Origin: UBA5078 sp964538025 | GTDB taxonomy: Bacteria; Pseudomonadota; Gammaproteobacteria; Pseudomonadales; Pseudohongiellaceae | DNA: 64,000 nucleotides | Direction: 5' to 3' | NCBI GenBank assembly: GCA_964538025.1 | Contig: CAZICZ010000001.1 | Span: forward strand, 1-64,000 | Shown: piece by piece, positions 1 through 7,207 of the stretch | How positions within the stretch are numbered: position 1 is the stretch's first letter | Layout: each line of letters begins with the position of its first letter | Notes under the pieces: model-generated | What the model was told of the DNA's origin: nothing | Databases searched by the model: none | Seen by the model: the letters and a program-made list of their open reading frames with translations, nothing else | Position numbers and translations under genes: made by a program

Positions 1-305
1 GGCGAGGCAGGCTCGGGCTGGCGGTCCCGCATCGCGGTGGCCACTGCAAGCAACAGGGCACGGCGCTCCTCGGACAAGCCAGGTGCCAGCGGCACCAGCG
101 CACACAACGGCGCTGCTCCCAGCAGGGCGACGAGCAGGGCCGCCCCTGCCGTGTCCAGCGCCGTCAGACCGCTGGCGTCCAGCGTGCGCACCTCCCCGTC
201 GGGTGTGCTCGCCTGCGTCTCGATGGCCACGTAGTGCGCCAGCGTCCAGTCTCCGTGCAGCAGCACGCGACAGGTGACGGGGTCATAGCGCAGCGGGGAT
301 GACAT
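1..305 (-). CDS. MlaE-type ABC permease, N-terminal STAS part (truncated by window edge)
   Basis: Reading leftwards from an ATG at 303-305, the frame stays open to the edge for 101 codons. The fragment has the N-terminal STAS-like domain that precedes the permease in one branch of the MlaE family; the diagnostic stretch is TLDASGLTALDTAGAALL at residues 41-58. Such permeases belong to MCE/Mla-type ABC systems that move phospholipids or other hydrophobic compounds between the two membranes. The membrane-spanning permease core lies outside the window, so the assignment rests on the STAS motif alone. A stand-alone STAS protein is the main alternative. The gene is divergent from the small membrane proteins at 553-1190. 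Confidence 0.62.
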   Translation of the reverse strand, partial: MSSPLRYDPVTCRVLLHGDWTLAHYVAIETQASTPDGEVRTLDASGLTALDTAGAALLVALLGAAPLCALVPLAPGLSEERRALLLAVATAMRDRQPEPAS

Positions 306-552
306 GATGGGGGCCAAGGTCCAGAGCAGAAGGATCAACAAACACCGGGAGCAGTGTAAACCAGAACGCGCCCACGGCACGACTGCATTCCCGCGCCGGA
401 AGGACTGCACGGCGCGCTCGACGCATCACTTGCCAAGGCGACAGCGGCATGGAATCGTCGGCGCACCCTCTCCCGACGCTCGGGCAGCAACGGCGTGGCA
501 GGTGGGTGACAAGAGTTCGTTCACACCACAATGACACAGGAACACTCTTACC

Positions 553-1071
553 ATGCTCAGACTCTTTCAGCTGATCGCCTTTGTGCTGCTCGTGCCCACC
601 GTGGCCATCCTTACGCTTCAGGCCAAACACCGGGACGACGACGGTCCCTCTCTCGCCTTCGCGGGCGGTCCTCTGATGGCGGGACCCGTTTACCGGGGAC
701 CGGAACCCGACTGGAACATCATCGCCGCCGACACCATCGAACTGCAGATCGACGCCACCCAAACCTCTCATCGGGTGCGGGTGCTGCCGGTGAACGGGCG
801 CCTCTACATCGCCTCTGGCTACATGGGCGGGGTCCTGCGGCGCATCATCCCCCACTGGGCGATTCTGGCCCAGCAGGGCAACGGGGATGCCCTGATCCGT
901 GTCAACGGCGTCCGCTATCCCCGCACGCTGGTGAGGGTCACGGAGGGCACGGCACTGGAAGGCGTGGTCAGTGTCCTGAACCGCAAGTTCAACGAAAACG
1001 TGACGCGGCAGTCCATCGTCCTTGGCAATATCTGGGTCTATGAGCTGACACCGCGGGGGGCTGGCCGATGA
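553..1071 (+). CDS. Hypothetical membrane-anchored protein, 172 aa
   Basis: I do not recognise this family. The product begins with one hydrophobic segment (about residues 4-24, LFQLIAFVLLVPTVAILTLQ) that could be a signal anchor, followed by a soluble domain of about 145 residues with alternating beta-strand character and no cysteine. The soluble part is likely periplasmic. The stop codon overlaps the ATG of the next small membrane protein by four bases (ATGA), so the two are translationally coupled. The start is the first ATG after an AGGAACACTCTTACC leader. The 247 bases upstream, shared with the divergent MlaE-type gene, hold no feature I can name. Confidence 0.6.
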   Translation: MLRLFQLIAFVLLVPTVAILTLQAKHRDDDGPSLAFAGGPLMAGPVYRGPEPDWNIIAADTIELQIDATQTSHRVRVLPVNGRLYIASGYMGGVLRRIIPHWAILAQQGNGDALIRVNGVRYPRTLVRVTEGTALEGVVSVLNRKFNENVTRQSIVLGNIWVYELTPRGAGR

Positions 1072-1190
1072 AGTGGACAACGTATATTTTCCTGTGCGCG
1101 ATTGTCTGTGCCGTGATGGTGCTTGGCATCTACTTTGTGCCCCCGATTGGCAATGCCATCGAGCGTCTCTTGTTGCCCTTTCTGTCCTGA
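1068..1190 (+). CDS. Small single-span membrane protein, 40 aa
   Basis: This 40-residue ORF starts within the stop codon of the preceding gene (ATGA at 1068-1071) and ends with TGA at 1188-1190. The product is one long hydrophobic helix (about residues 5-24: TYIFLCAIVCAVMVLGIYFV) followed by a short amphipathic tail. The four-base overlap, the clean membrane helix and the lack of a competing frame support a real small protein. The partner at 553-1071 also has a membrane segment, so the pair may form a small membrane complex. Function is unknown and I know no homologue. Confidence 0.5.
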   Translation: MKWTTYIFLCAIVCAVMVLGIYFVPPIGNAIERLLLPFLS

Positions 1191-1278
1191 AGTGCCAGTA
1201 CGCACAGACGAGACGACGCGCTCATGCATTTGAGGGATAATAGCCCGCATTGCGATGTTCCCACGAGGAGGTGCCGGC

Positions 1279-1884
1279 GTGCACTGGACGGAAATCAGCT
1301 CTGCTGCAGTCACCCTGTTTCTGGTCATGGACCCTCTGGGCAACGTGCCCATTTTCCACGCGATCCTTGCCTCCATGGACAGCAGACGGCGGACCCGCAT
1401 CGTCGCGCGTGAACTGCTGATCGCGTTGGGCATCCTGCTGGGATTCCTGTTGCTGGGAAATTCATTGCTGGCGTTCCTGGGGCTGTCCCAGTCCTCGCTG
1501 AACATCGCAGGCGGCGTGCTGCTGTTCATCATTTCCCTGCGTATGATTTTTCCGCCGCAGCAGGCGACGGAAGAAGAAAAGCCCGCCGAGGAGCCCTTCA
1601 TCGTACCTCTCGCCGTGCCTCTGACTGCCGGGCCATCCACCATCGCCGTGCTCTTGCTCTTGAGCTCCAATCAGCCCGATCGGCTGCTTGACTGGAGCAT
1701 CGCCCTGTTTCTGGCCTGGAGCGGAGCCACCGTGATTCTGGTAGCCTCGCCGCAGTTATTGTCGCTGATTGGACAACGGGGCTCGCGCGCCATGGAGCGT
1801 CTGATGGGCATGATTCTGGTGATTCTTGCCACGCAGATGCTGCTCAATGGCATTCGGGATTTCATTGAAAGTCTCGCCACGTAA
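1279..1884 (+). CDS. MarC-family integral membrane protein
   Basis: The product has the MarC (UPF0056) signature near its N-terminus, LFLVMDPLGNVPIF, and about six hydrophobic segments over 201 residues, the usual family length. E. coli members are MarC and YhgN; their transport function is unsettled. I place the start at GTG 1279 because GAGGAGG (1265-1271) sits seven bases upstream. The ATG at 1255 would put that ribosome-binding site inside the gene. A polar loop rich in glutamate (about residues 94-105) separates the two halves. It is followed 16 bases later by a GNAT gene on the same strand. Confidence 0.87.
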   Translation: MHWTEISSAAVTLFLVMDPLGNVPIFHAILASMDSRRRTRIVARELLIALGILLGFLLLGNSLLAFLGLSQSSLNIAGGVLLFIISLRMIFPPQQATEEEKPAEEPFIVPLAVPLTAGPSTIAVLLLLSSNQPDRLLDWSIALFLAWSGATVILVASPQLLSLIGQRGSRAMERLMGMILVILATQMLLNGIRDFIESLAT

Positions 1885-1900
1885 ACTCACAGGACGGCCC

Positions 1901-2452
1901 ATGACGCTGCACTCCGACGCCTTCGACATTGTGCTGGCAGGTGACGATGATCTTCCGGCATTGCGTGCCCATCTGGAGAGACACTTCGCTGAATCCGGTC
2001 GCGACGGGTTCTATTTCATGCCCTTCGATCCCGCACACAATGACGGCCCCACCGGGCTCACGTTCGACCAGTGCCAGTTGCCCGTCGGCACCCCGCTGTG
2101 GGAGCGCTGGTTCATGGCGCGCTCGCGCCGTGACGGCAGCATCGTGGGACATCTGGATCTTAAAGCTTACCGCCTGAAGACCCGTGCACACCGCTGCCAG
2201 CTGGGCATCGGTCTCGAAGAGGCCTACCGTGGACTGGGGCTTGGACGACGTCTGATGCTCGCGGCCATCGACTTCGCCTCGGCGCAACCCACGCTGGACT
2301 GGATCGATCTGATGGTATTTGCCCATAACACCCGGGCACGGGCGCTTTATCAGGATCTGGGGTTCACCGAAATCGGAGTGACGCCGGATTGCTTCAGAAT
2401 TGGCGGCATGTCGCTGGATGATGTCGCCATGCAACTGCCCCTGCGACGATAA
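1901..2452 (+). CDS. GNAT-family N-acetyltransferase
   Basis: A 183-residue GNAT protein. The acetyl-CoA pyrophosphate loop is visible as RGLGLGRRL at residues 110-118, preceded by the beta-4 strand (QLGIGLEEAY), and the C-terminal ARALYQDLGF helix-strand is typical of the fold. The substrate cannot be read from sequence; small-molecule amine and protein N-terminus or lysine acetylation are all possible. The start at 1901 follows AGGACGG and excludes a longer in-frame extension from 1826 that would run back into the MarC gene. It lies between MarC and the YgiD-like gene, with only 11 bases to the latter. Confidence 0.82.
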   Translation: MTLHSDAFDIVLAGDDDLPALRAHLERHFAESGRDGFYFMPFDPAHNDGPTGLTFDQCQLPVGTPLWERWFMARSRRDGSIVGHLDLKAYRLKTRAHRCQLGIGLEEAYRGLGLGRRLMLAAIDFASAQPTLDWIDLMVFAHNTRARALYQDLGFTEIGVTPDCFRIGGMSLDDVAMQLPLRR

Positions 2453-2463
2453 GGAGATTTTCC

Positions 2464-3300
2464 ATGCCGCTTGGCACCTCTGGCACCGTTGTATTTCTGT
2501 CCCACGGCGGCGGCCCCCTGCCTTTACTGGGAGACCCAGGCCATGAAGAAATGCGGCGGACCCTGCGGCAGCTTGCCCCGCAGCTGCCGCGTCCGTCCGC
2601 CATCGTGGTCATCAGTGCGCATTGGGAGGAGGCTCAGGCAACCGTCCTGCGCGGCAGCACTCCCCCCTTGCTGTATGACTATTACGGATTCCCCGCACAG
2701 TCCTACCAGTTACGCTACCCGGCTCCGGGGCATCCGGCCCTCGCGCAGCAGCTGGCGGACCACCTCACGGCGCGGGGAGTCGCGTCGCGCTGCGATGACA
2801 CGCGCGGGTTTGACCACGGACTGTTCGTACCGCTAAGCCTGCTGTTTCCAGCGGCGGACATTCCCTGCGTACAACTCTCGCTCCTCTCCAGTCTGGATGC
2901 CGAGGCCCATCTGCGGCTGGGAGAGGCCTTGCGGGACCTGCCGGTCGAGAATCTGCTCATCGTCGGCTCGGGGTTCTCCTTCCATAACATGCGCGCTTTT
3001 TTCACGCCCGCAACGCCGGAGACGACGTCGTGGAACGAGGCTTTCGAGCGCTGGCTTGCCGACACCTGCACCGACCGGCACCTGCAGGAAGACACCCGGC
3101 GCCAACGGCTTGTGCACTGGGAATCCGCACCGCATGCACGCTATTGCCACCCGCGGGAGGAACACCTGCTCCCCCTGCATGTGTGCTACGGCATTGTCGG
3201 CCGCGCCAGCGACGAACACCACTCCATGACCCTGCTCGGTAAACGTGCCAGCGTTTTTGTCTGGCGACAAGGAGACCCAACCCATGGGACAACGATATGA
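2464..3300 (+). CDS. ygiD: Class III extradiol dioxygenase of the YgiD/DODA type
   Basis: A 278-residue member of the LigB-like class III extradiol ring-cleavage dioxygenases, close to E. coli YgiD (4,5-DOPA dioxygenase activity). Candidate metal ligands are H14 (FLSHGGGP), H53 (SAHWE) and H234 (HPREEHLLPL, 229-238). H118 (GFDHGLFVPL) and H174 (GSGFSFHNM) are the other family-conserved histidines. It has no signal peptide and so acts in the cytoplasm. AAGGAGATTTTCC precedes the ATG. The last 17 bases overlap the start of the PNPOx-like gene, which suggests coupled expression. The physiological substrate is unknown; an aromatic catechol is inferred from the family. Confidence 0.88.
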   Translation: MPLGTSGTVVFLSHGGGPLPLLGDPGHEEMRRTLRQLAPQLPRPSAIVVISAHWEEAQATVLRGSTPPLLYDYYGFPAQSYQLRYPAPGHPALAQQLADHLTARGVASRCDDTRGFDHGLFVPLSLLFPAADIPCVQLSLLSSLDAEAHLRLGEALRDLPVENLLIVGSGFSFHNMRAFFTPATPETTSWNEAFERWLADTCTDRHLQEDTRRQRLVHWESAPHARYCHPREEHLLPLHVCYGIVGRASDEHHSMTLLGKRASVFVWRQGDPTHGTTI

Positions 3301-3844
3301 CGCGCTAAGCGCCCCCCTGATGGCCTTTATTGCCGAACAGAAAATATTTTTTGTGGGCACGGCCGCTGCCCACGGGCACGTGAATGTCTCTCCGAAAGGG
3401 ATGGCGTCGCTGAAGGTCTTGGCCCCCTCCCGCCTTCTGTGGCTCAACGTGACGGGCAGTGGCAACGAGACTGCCGCGCACGTGCTGGAAGACTCGCGCA
3501 TGACGGTGATGTTCTGCGCGTTCGAGGGCACGCCGATGATTCTGCGGGTCTATGGCAACGCGCGGGCCATTCACTCGGGTGACCCGGAATGGTCGTCCTT
3601 GATCACTGCATTCCCCCCACAGCCGGGCGCGCGTCAGATTTTCGTACTCGACATCACGCTGGTACAGACATCCTGCGGCATGGCGGTGCCATTTTTTGAT
3701 TACAAGGAAGAACGGACGCAATTACGCGACTGGGCGATCAAAAAAGGAGACGCGGGCCTGAGACAATACTGGGCCGAGAAAAATCAGGTAAGCCTCGATG
3801 GACTGCCGACAGGGATTGCCCGAAAGTCTGCTCCTCAGGACTGA
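3284..3844 (+). CDS. Pyridoxamine 5'-phosphate oxidase-like (split-barrel flavin) protein
   Basis: A 186-residue PNPOx-like FMN-binding split-barrel protein; the signature is FFVGTAAAHGHVNVSPKGM near the N-terminus, followed by the WLNVTGSGNETAAHVLED stretch of the pyridoxamine-oxidase-like subfamily. Members bind FMN or F420 and reduce or oxidise small molecules; the substrate here is unknown. I choose ATG 3284 because AAGGAGACCCAACCC directly precedes it. This puts the start 17 bases inside the dioxygenase gene. Its 3' end overlaps the convergent S4 gene by 10 bases. Pairing with a YgiD-like dioxygenase hints at aromatic or phenolic metabolism, which is inference. Confidence 0.82.
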   Translation: MGQRYDALSAPLMAFIAEQKIFFVGTAAAHGHVNVSPKGMASLKVLAPSRLLWLNVTGSGNETAAHVLEDSRMTVMFCAFEGTPMILRVYGNARAIHSGDPEWSSLITAFPPQPGARQIFVLDITLVQTSCGMAVPFFDYKEERTQLRDWAIKKGDAGLRQYWAEKNQVSLDGLPTGIARKSAPQD

Positions 3845-4089
3845 GCGGTGGAGTCGGCACGGACGAGTCGCAGCGTGTGCCCGGCACACGCGATGATGTC
3901 GCCCGCCACCAGCTGGCGCCGCTTACGCGTTTCCAGCTCCCCGTTAACACGCACGGCACCCTCACTGACCAGGGATTTCGCGGCGCCGCCATTTTCGGCG
4001 AGCCCCTCAAACTTCAGGACTTTATACAGCTCCACCGGTTCGCGTTCGATGATCACGTCCCGGGGGGCGCCGCGTGTCTTCTCTTTCAT
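3835..4089 (-). CDS. ybcJ: S4-domain RNA-binding protein, YbcJ-like
   Basis: An 84-residue protein made almost entirely of an S4 RNA-binding fold. The pattern LYKVLKFEGLAENGGAAKSL followed by VRVNGELETRKRRQLVAGD matches the E. coli YbcJ type (LKLEG...SGAQAK, VDGAVETRKR). Members bind structured RNA and are probably connected to ribosome function; no precise role is established. The gene is convergent with the PNPOx-like gene and shares its last 10 bases. Only three bases separate its start from the 3' end of the upstream double-VOC gene, so the two are likely one transcript. Confidence 0.87.
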   Translation of the reverse strand: MKEKTRGAPRDVIIEREPVELYKVLKFEGLAENGGAAKSLVSEGAVRVNGELETRKRRQLVAGDIIACAGHTLRLVRADSTAQS

Positions 4090-4092
4090 GAT

Positions 4093-4875
4093 TCAGGCCC
4101 CTGCCTTGCGGGCGCCCACAAGCGAGAACAGCACGCCCTGCGGATCAAGCCCGTTGATGATGTAATCATCCCCGGGCACCTGCGACGGGCCATGCAGCAC
4201 CCGACCTCCTAGCGCGACGACTTTCGCGGCGGCGGCATCGATATCGGCGACACGGAAATAGAACGACCACAGGGGTGGACCGGTGCGCTCACTGGACTGC
4301 ATGATGCCGCCAATCGCCTTTCCGTTCTGGGTGATAAAGGTGTACTGCCCCATCTCGCCCATGTCCATGCCATCGTTGACTTGCCAGCCGAACTGCTCGT
4401 GATAAAAATGCAAGGCAGACGCCTGGTTGCCGGCGGACAGTTCATTCCAGCTGCAATGCCCCACGTCCATTCCGGCAAACGCTCGGCTAAGCTCGTTCAG
4501 CGCACCTCTCATCACGTAGAAGGGAATGCCGTCAGGGTCTGTCACCATCGAGAAGCGGCCAACCCCGGGAATTTCGGTCGCCGGCATCAGCACTGCGCCC
4601 CCGGCAGCCACGATCCTGGCAACGGACGCGTCGACATCATCCACCGCGATATAGCCCAGCCACACGGGTCGGCGACCGGCGTCCTGCACCTCCTTGGGTA
4701 GCGACATCAGGCCAGCAATTTCCGTGACGCCGTTCGACGCCAACCGGTAATCCGTGCCGGGCACGCCGGAGTCAGTCACTTTCCAGCCGAGCACGCCCTC
4801 ATAGAAAGCCTGGGCGCCGTCGATGTCGGTTGTGAGCAGCTCGTACCAAATAAAATCACCCTGCGAATTGGTCAT
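4093..4875 (-). CDS. Tandem VOC (glyoxalase/bleomycin-resistance fold) protein
   Basis: A 260-residue protein with two vicinal-oxygen-chelate modules. The first covers about residues 5-120 (FIWYELLTTDIDGAQAFYEGVLGWKV split across the beta-alpha-beta unit), the second about 135-258 (HCSWNELSAGNQASALHFY). This layout matches the two-domain VOC family often annotated as lactoylglutathione-lyase-like or 27-kDa-antigen-like. No enzymatic role is established for this subgroup. The ATG at 4873-4875 is preceded by AAGGAGGTAGACCTC, a strong ribosome-binding site that excludes the longer frame from 4965. A GGGCCTT/AAGGCCC hairpin (4897-4914) lies in its 5' leader. Confidence 0.85.
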   Translation of the reverse strand: MTNSQGDFIWYELLTTDIDGAQAFYEGVLGWKVTDSGVPGTDYRLASNGVTEIAGLMSLPKEVQDAGRRPVWLGYIAVDDVDASVARIVAAGGAVLMPATEIPGVGRFSMVTDPDGIPFYVMRGALNELSRAFAGMDVGHCSWNELSAGNQASALHFYHEQFGWQVNDGMDMGEMGQYTFITQNGKAIGGIMQSSERTGPPLWSFYFRVADIDAAAAKVVALGGRVLHGPSQVPGDDYIINGLDPQGVLFSLVGARKAGA

Positions 4876-5066
4876 GAGGTCTACCTCCTTGTTGAGGGGC
4901 CTTTGTGAAGGCCCTGATTGCGGGTCGCCGACGTGTGCCGGCCTCGTCATGGGGAAACACGTCACAGTGTCGCCGGAAACTCACGAATTCGTCCACCCTC
5001 AAAAGGCGGGAACCGCAACCCCCTGGCCGATCCCGGCGCAGGTTTGACGAATTGCAACGATTGGCC

Positions 5067-5102
5067 ACAGCGCTGGAGCAAGGGCGCTGTGCAGGGTATA
5101 TT
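5067..5102 (+). promoter_or_regulatory. Inverted repeat and -10-like element upstream of the NosR-like gene
   Basis: An inverted repeat ACAGCGC (5067-5073) N10 GCGCTGT (5084-5090) lies directly before a TATATT -10-like hexamer at 5097-5102, 45 bases upstream of the NosR-like start. No good -35 is seen at the right spacing, which fits an activator-dependent promoter with the repeat as operator. This is a prediction from symmetry only; it does not match the FNR consensus (TTGAT N4 ATCAA). Confidence 0.35.
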
Positions 5103-5147
5103 AGCCACCGATCCGAAAAGCCAATAAAAACAGGATAAACCCACAAC

Positions 5148-7160
5148 ATGCACCGACTTTGCCTGCGTGCCCTTCTGCTGGCCGCCCTCGTGGCGCTTAC
5201 CAGCGCCGATGTTTTCGCCAAGACCCCCTACTCCCTTGACATCCAGGATGCCTGGTTGAAAGAGGTCATGCCCTCTGCCGAGCGTTTCTCCGAGAAAGAG
5301 GCGGGAGAGGCACCGGTATATCGCGCCTACGGCAAGAACCCCGACACCGGCGAGGCCGAGCAGATCGGTTTTGTGTTCATGAACCGCGACTACCCTCCGA
5401 TGCGCGTGGGCTACGCCGCCACCATTGATGTCCTCGTCGGCATGGACATGACGGGGACCGTGACGGGCATGAAGGTGCTCGATTACAACGAATCCTATAT
5501 GTACTCGCGCGGGGATTTTGTCGACAACTCGGTCTTCCTCTCGCAGTTCCGCAACAAGCCCATTACCGATGGCTTCCGCGTCTATCGCGACGTCGACGGC
5601 CTCAGCGCCGCCACGGCCACCAGTACCGCTATCGCCCGCAGCGTGGGGGAAACCGCCCGCAAGGTGGCCCGTCACTACATGGGTTTCGGCGCGGGAAGTG
5701 AGGCGGAACAGAACTCCAATGAAGCGGCCAAAGCACTGCTGGAGGAGAACAGCTGGGACGACATGCTCGCCAAGGGCATCATCACCCAGATGGAATCCAC
5801 CAATGCCGAAGGGGCGCCTCTGACGCTGGCGATCACCTATATCGGTCGCCGCGCACTCGGCGAATTCTTCATCGGCGAGGACGCCTACACCAACGCCGAA
5901 TCCGACGCGTCGTTTCGCGCCGGCGGCGGTGAGATGATGCTGATCATGCCAAGCGGGCCTGGCGCCGGCACGAGTTTCCGCCAGTTCCCGATGTCCGTGA
6001 AGCAAGGGGATCTGGTCCGTCGGGTCGCCGGTAACCGATTCAGCAGTGCGGGCGATGCCAGCCAAGGGGCCATTGCCGGCCATGCCAGCTACGCGGTGGC
6101 TGTTCCCATGCATCCCGACTTCGATATCACCCAGCCCTTCACGCTGATCTATCACCCGCCCGGCGCCGAAAAGCCGGATGTGTCGGTGGACTATGCGCTG
6201 AGCGGCGTCGGCCTCACACTCGCCCGCAATGAGTTTGTGCTCTCGCCCGAGGAGCAGCTGGCCAAGCAGTTGGAGAATGCCTCGTTCCTCACGCGCCTGC
6301 GACTTGACCCGCCCTGGGGTGTCACCCCCTGGACCGATGTGATGCTGCTGCTGGCCCTGTTCGCGCTGGTCATGGGGGCCTTCCTCAGCAAGAAGGCGCC
6401 GCTGCGCTGGGCGGCACTGAGTGCCACCCTGCTCTATCTCGGCTTCTACAAGAACGGCTTCCTCTCGGTGTCCCATATCACCAGCGTCATCAAACTGGGA
6501 CCAGAGGCACTGACGAACAATCTCACCACACTGATGATCGTGGTCTTTACACTCGTCACCACACTGTTGTGGGGCCGGGTGTTCTGCTCCTCGCTGTGTC
6601 CCTTCGGCGCCGTGCAGGACTTCATTGCGCGCTTTGCCCCGAAAAAATGGCGCATCAAGGTGCCGCAGAAGATTCACGACAATGCCCTGTACATCAAATA
6701 CGGCATTCTTGCCCTGATCGTCGTGACCGCGATGGTGAATGCAAATCTCAGCATCTTCCAATACTTTGAACCCTTTGGAACGCTGTTCTTCTTCAGCCCC
6801 TCCGCAGTGTTGTGGGTGATTCTGGCAGCCATTCTGGTGGCCAGCATGCTGGTGGAGCGCTTCTACTGCCGCTACGTCTGTCCACTCGGTGCGGCACTGG
6901 GCGTGGTATCCCTGGTCAGTCCGCTGCGCATCACACGCGTGCCTCAATGCGGCATGTGCCGCGTGTGTGAACATGCCTGTCCGACGGGTGCCATTCGCGC
7001 CGAAAAAATTGACTTCAAGGAATGTGTCCGCTGCGATGTGTGCGAGACCAAACTGATCACACTGGCGGGCACCTGCCGTCATTCCATGGACGAAATCGGT
7101 CGACGCAAGCGACACATCCACCGCATTGACGTGGTCGAGCTGGAGGCAAGCCCCGCCTGA
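5148..7160 (+). CDS. NosR/NirI-family membrane flavo-iron-sulfur protein
   Basis: A 670-residue protein: signal peptide (about 1-24), periplasmic FMN-binding domain, several membrane helices (about 395-590) with two CxxxCP motifs (CSSLCPFGAVQDF and CRYVCPLGAALG), then a ferredoxin-like tail with CGMCRVCEHACP and CVRCDVCETK cysteines. NosR-type proteins pass electrons from the quinol pool or cytoplasm to periplasmic enzymes, classically nitrous oxide reductase. The flavinylation site reads DGLSAATATS (150-159), with alanine where the family usually has glycine (SGAT); T156 would carry the FMN. No nosZ, nosDFY or apbE is present, so a denitrification role is not supported. The next gene follows after 47 bases. 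Confidence 0.86.
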   Translation: MHRLCLRALLLAALVALTSADVFAKTPYSLDIQDAWLKEVMPSAERFSEKEAGEAPVYRAYGKNPDTGEAEQIGFVFMNRDYPPMRVGYAATIDVLVGMDMTGTVTGMKVLDYNESYMYSRGDFVDNSVFLSQFRNKPITDGFRVYRDVDGLSAATATSTAIARSVGETARKVARHYMGFGAGSEAEQNSNEAAKALLEENSWDDMLAKGIITQMESTNAEGAPLTLAITYIGRRALGEFFIGEDAYTNAESDASFRAGGGEMMLIMPSGPGAGTSFRQFPMSVKQGDLVRRVAGNRFSSAGDASQGAIAGHASYAVAVPMHPDFDITQPFTLIYHPPGAEKPDVSVDYALSGVGLTLARNEFVLSPEEQLAKQLENASFLTRLRLDPPWGVTPWTDVMLLLALFALVMGAFLSKKAPLRWAALSATLLYLGFYKNGFLSVSHITSVIKLGPEALTNNLTTLMIVVFTLVTTLLWGRVFCSSLCPFGAVQDFIARFAPKKWRIKVPQKIHDNALYIKYGILALIVVTAMVNANLSIFQYFEPFGTLFFFSPSAVLWVILAAILVASMLVERFYCRYVCPLGAALGVVSLVSPLRITRVPQCGMCRVCEHACPTGAIRAEKIDFKECVRCDVCETKLITLAGTCRHSMDEIGRRKRHIHRIDVVELEASPA

Positions 7161-7207
7161 GGAAACGCTCGTCCCGTTAGCCCGTCATCGACACGAAGGA
7201 GCGTGCC

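Noticed and set aside
4990..5060. A cobalamin-type riboswitch before the NosR-like gene
   Set aside because: GGCGGGAACCGC looks suggestive but I see no consistent B12-box or paired core.
4962..7121. A 719-codon open frame antisense to the NosR-like gene
   Set aside because: It is a shadow of a GC-rich gene on the other strand; it is rich in histidine, glycine and glutamine with no family motif, while the plus-strand frame has clear domains.
5148..7160. A denitrification (nos) operon
   Set aside because: No nosZ, nosD, nosF, nosY or nosL lies on either side; the gene is an orphan NosR-like protein.
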